From Candidatus Woesearchaeota archaeon (GTDB taxonomy: Archaea; Nanobdellota; Nanobdellia; Woesearchaeales; WJKV01), in assembly GCA_014728875.1 (NCBI GenBank), contig WJKV01000050.1:1-7177 (forward strand): a DNA stretch of 7,177 nucleotides, written 5' to 3'. The position numbers were made by a program, and so were the translations under genes. A model generated the notes under the pieces. That model saw only the letters and a list, made by a program, of their open reading frames with translations. It did no database searches and was not told where the DNA came from. Positions 6,613-7,177 of this stretch are shown in pieces. Positions within the stretch are counted from its first letter, which is position 1, and each line of letters starts with the position of its first letter.

Positions 6613-6647
6613 AAGGTTTATATTTAAAGATTTCGTTAATAAACCTT
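6613..6647. repeat. Perfect 9-bp inverted repeat over the rpl34e promoter
   Basis: AAGGTTTAT at 6613-6621 and ATAAACCTT at 6639-6647 are exact reverse complements separated by 17 bases. The arms straddle the TATA candidate of rpl34e and the stop codon of the EMC3-like gene. In RNA they would make a 9-bp stem with a 17-nt loop, but no T-run follows on either strand, so a simple intrinsic terminator is not indicated. An operator is possible. Confidence 0.75.
6617..6628 (-). promoter_or_regulatory. Probable TATA box of the rpl34e-rpl14e unit
   Basis: Minus-strand TTTAAATATAAA lies in the 66-base gap between the EMC3-like gene and rpl34e, 48-59 bases before the rpl34e ATG. It would start transcription about 25 nt upstream of the ATG. 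It overlaps one arm of a perfect inverted repeat. The unit may also be transcribed by read-through from the spc-type genes to the right, so this promoter may be internal. Confidence 0.5.
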
Positions 6648-7177
6648 CATTAATTTTCTTATGATTATGCTCGAAACAAACGATAATAGGATGTATGTTG
6701 ACAACCAGCCAGGATGCCAGCCTGCTATATTGAACCTGTCTCCAAACGGCCTCAACACTTTATTGCTCAGTGTGATGGATTTCAGGCCAGATTTCTTGAA
6801 TGTGCGAACAGGCTGTTCATATCTTTGTTCTGTTGTGATCAAGACCTTTTTTTCATAATACTGGTCATCGTGCTCAAATCCAAGTATGTATCTGCCTTCC
6901 TCTTCGCCCTCAAGTTGATAGCGGGCCTTGTTGTCTTCAATTGTCTGTATTTTTTCATTAAGAACAGTAAGTCCTTTCGCTGTGAGCTCTACTTCGCCAG
7001 AGACATCAGGATTGAATTCAAGGGTTGCATTGAACTGCTGGCCCGGCATGATCGGCGCATAAGCAATGTGCGTCGCAAGCCAGCCAACCAGCAACAATAC
7101 CGGCAGCATGGTAATCAAAGTAGGCTTCATGCTGTGCTTCATGTATTCCATGTTCTTCTTCATCAATATCTTTTGAT
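6636..7177 (-). CDS. EMC3/DUF106-type membrane insertase (Oxa1 superfamily), N-terminus cut by window edge
   Basis: The reading frame is open to the right edge, and the visible start region (KKNMEYMKHSMKPTLITMLP) corresponds to the end of the cytoplasmic coiled coil and second transmembrane helix of archaeal EMC3-like proteins. The first membrane helix and most of the coiled coil must therefore lie outside the window. The ATG at 7163 and TTG at 7166 are internal codons. Numbering from 7166: membrane helix 15-35 (PTLITMLPVLLLVGWLATHI), an extracytoplasmic segment at 36-150, and a last membrane helix at about 151-171 (WLSTYILLSFVSSIIIRKLM). The family is thought to insert membrane proteins, related to YidC, Oxa1, Get1 and TMCO1. 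The gene sits before rpl34e as in many archaea. The outer segment is much longer than a simple connecting loop and looks like a beta domain. Confidence 0.85.
   Translation of the reverse strand, partial: QKILMKKNMEYMKHSMKPTLITMLPVLLLVGWLATHIAYAPIMPGQQFNATLEFNPDVSGEVELTAKGLTVLNEKIQTIEDNKARYQLEGEEEGRYILGFEHDDQYYEKKVLITTEQRYEQPVRTFKKSGLKSITLSNKVLRPFGDRFNIAGWHPGWLSTYILLSFVSSIIIRKLMKVY

Noticed and set aside
6661..6858. Plus-strand frame of 65 codons starting ATGATTATGCTCG, downstream of a plus-strand TTTATATT
   Set aside because: It is antisense to the EMC3-like gene. The TATA-like element is the other strand of the palindrome, 44 bases from the ATG, and there is no ribosome binding site or domain.
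7163..7166. ATG or TTG near the right edge as the true start of the EMC3-like gene
   Set aside because: The frame stays open to the edge and the family has a membrane helix and coiled coil before this point, so these are internal codons of a gene cut by the window.
1..7177. CRISPR arrays, tRNA or rRNA genes, insertion sequences, attachment sites
   Set aside because: No regularly spaced direct repeats, tRNA-like cloverleaf, rRNA motifs, transposase or terminal repeats were seen on either strand; nearly all of the window is coding.

Overview
The window looks archaeal. It carries an archaeal-type two-gene phenylalanyl-tRNA synthetase (a PheS with N-terminal winged-helix domains and a short PheT of about 557 residues), a TrmB-family regulator, the archaeal/eukaryotic ribosomal proteins L34e and L14e, an EMC3/DUF106-type membrane insertase, and TATA-box promoters with apparently leaderless starts. 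Compact spacing, moderate base composition and the character of the secreted protein suggest a DPANN-type lineage (for example Woesearchaeota-like). That placement is inference from general character, not from a phylogenetic marker comparison.

Layout. Bases 1-105 hold the promoter and leader of a TrmB-family regulator (106-933, +), which ends in a T-rich probable terminator. A TATA box at 971-978 then drives pheS (1003-2541, +) and pheT (2551-4224, +), a tight operon in which the pheT ribosome binding site overlaps the pheS stop codon. A second TATA box (4233-4240) lies just after pheT and precedes a large secreted or surface protein of unknown function (about 4265-5848, +). It has a signal peptide, beta-rich domains, clustered N-glycosylation sequons, an acidic tail and a C-terminal cationic amphipathic helix. 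The strand switches after a 41-base convergent gap. On the minus strand, reading right to left, come the C-terminal part of an EMC3/DUF106 insertase (continuing past the right edge), then rpl34e (6294-6569), then rpl14e (5890-6297), which overlaps rpl34e by four bases.

How the genes work together. pheS and pheT encode the alpha and beta subunits of one enzyme that charges tRNA-Phe. The minus-strand cluster matches the archaeal spc-operon tail (secY, adk, DUF106, L34e, cmk, L14e, cbf5), linking membrane protein insertion to ribosome supply. Here cmk is absent between L34e and L14e, and cbf5 is absent after L14e. The TrmB-like protein may control itself or neighbours, but no target is proven.

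No new mobile, defence or RNA system was seen. The points most worth a second look are the unknown surface protein, the large extracytoplasmic insertion in the EMC3-like protein, the shortened ribosomal cluster, a perfect 9-bp inverted repeat over the rpl34e promoter, and the identical 32-nt TATA-to-ATG spacing of two promoters.
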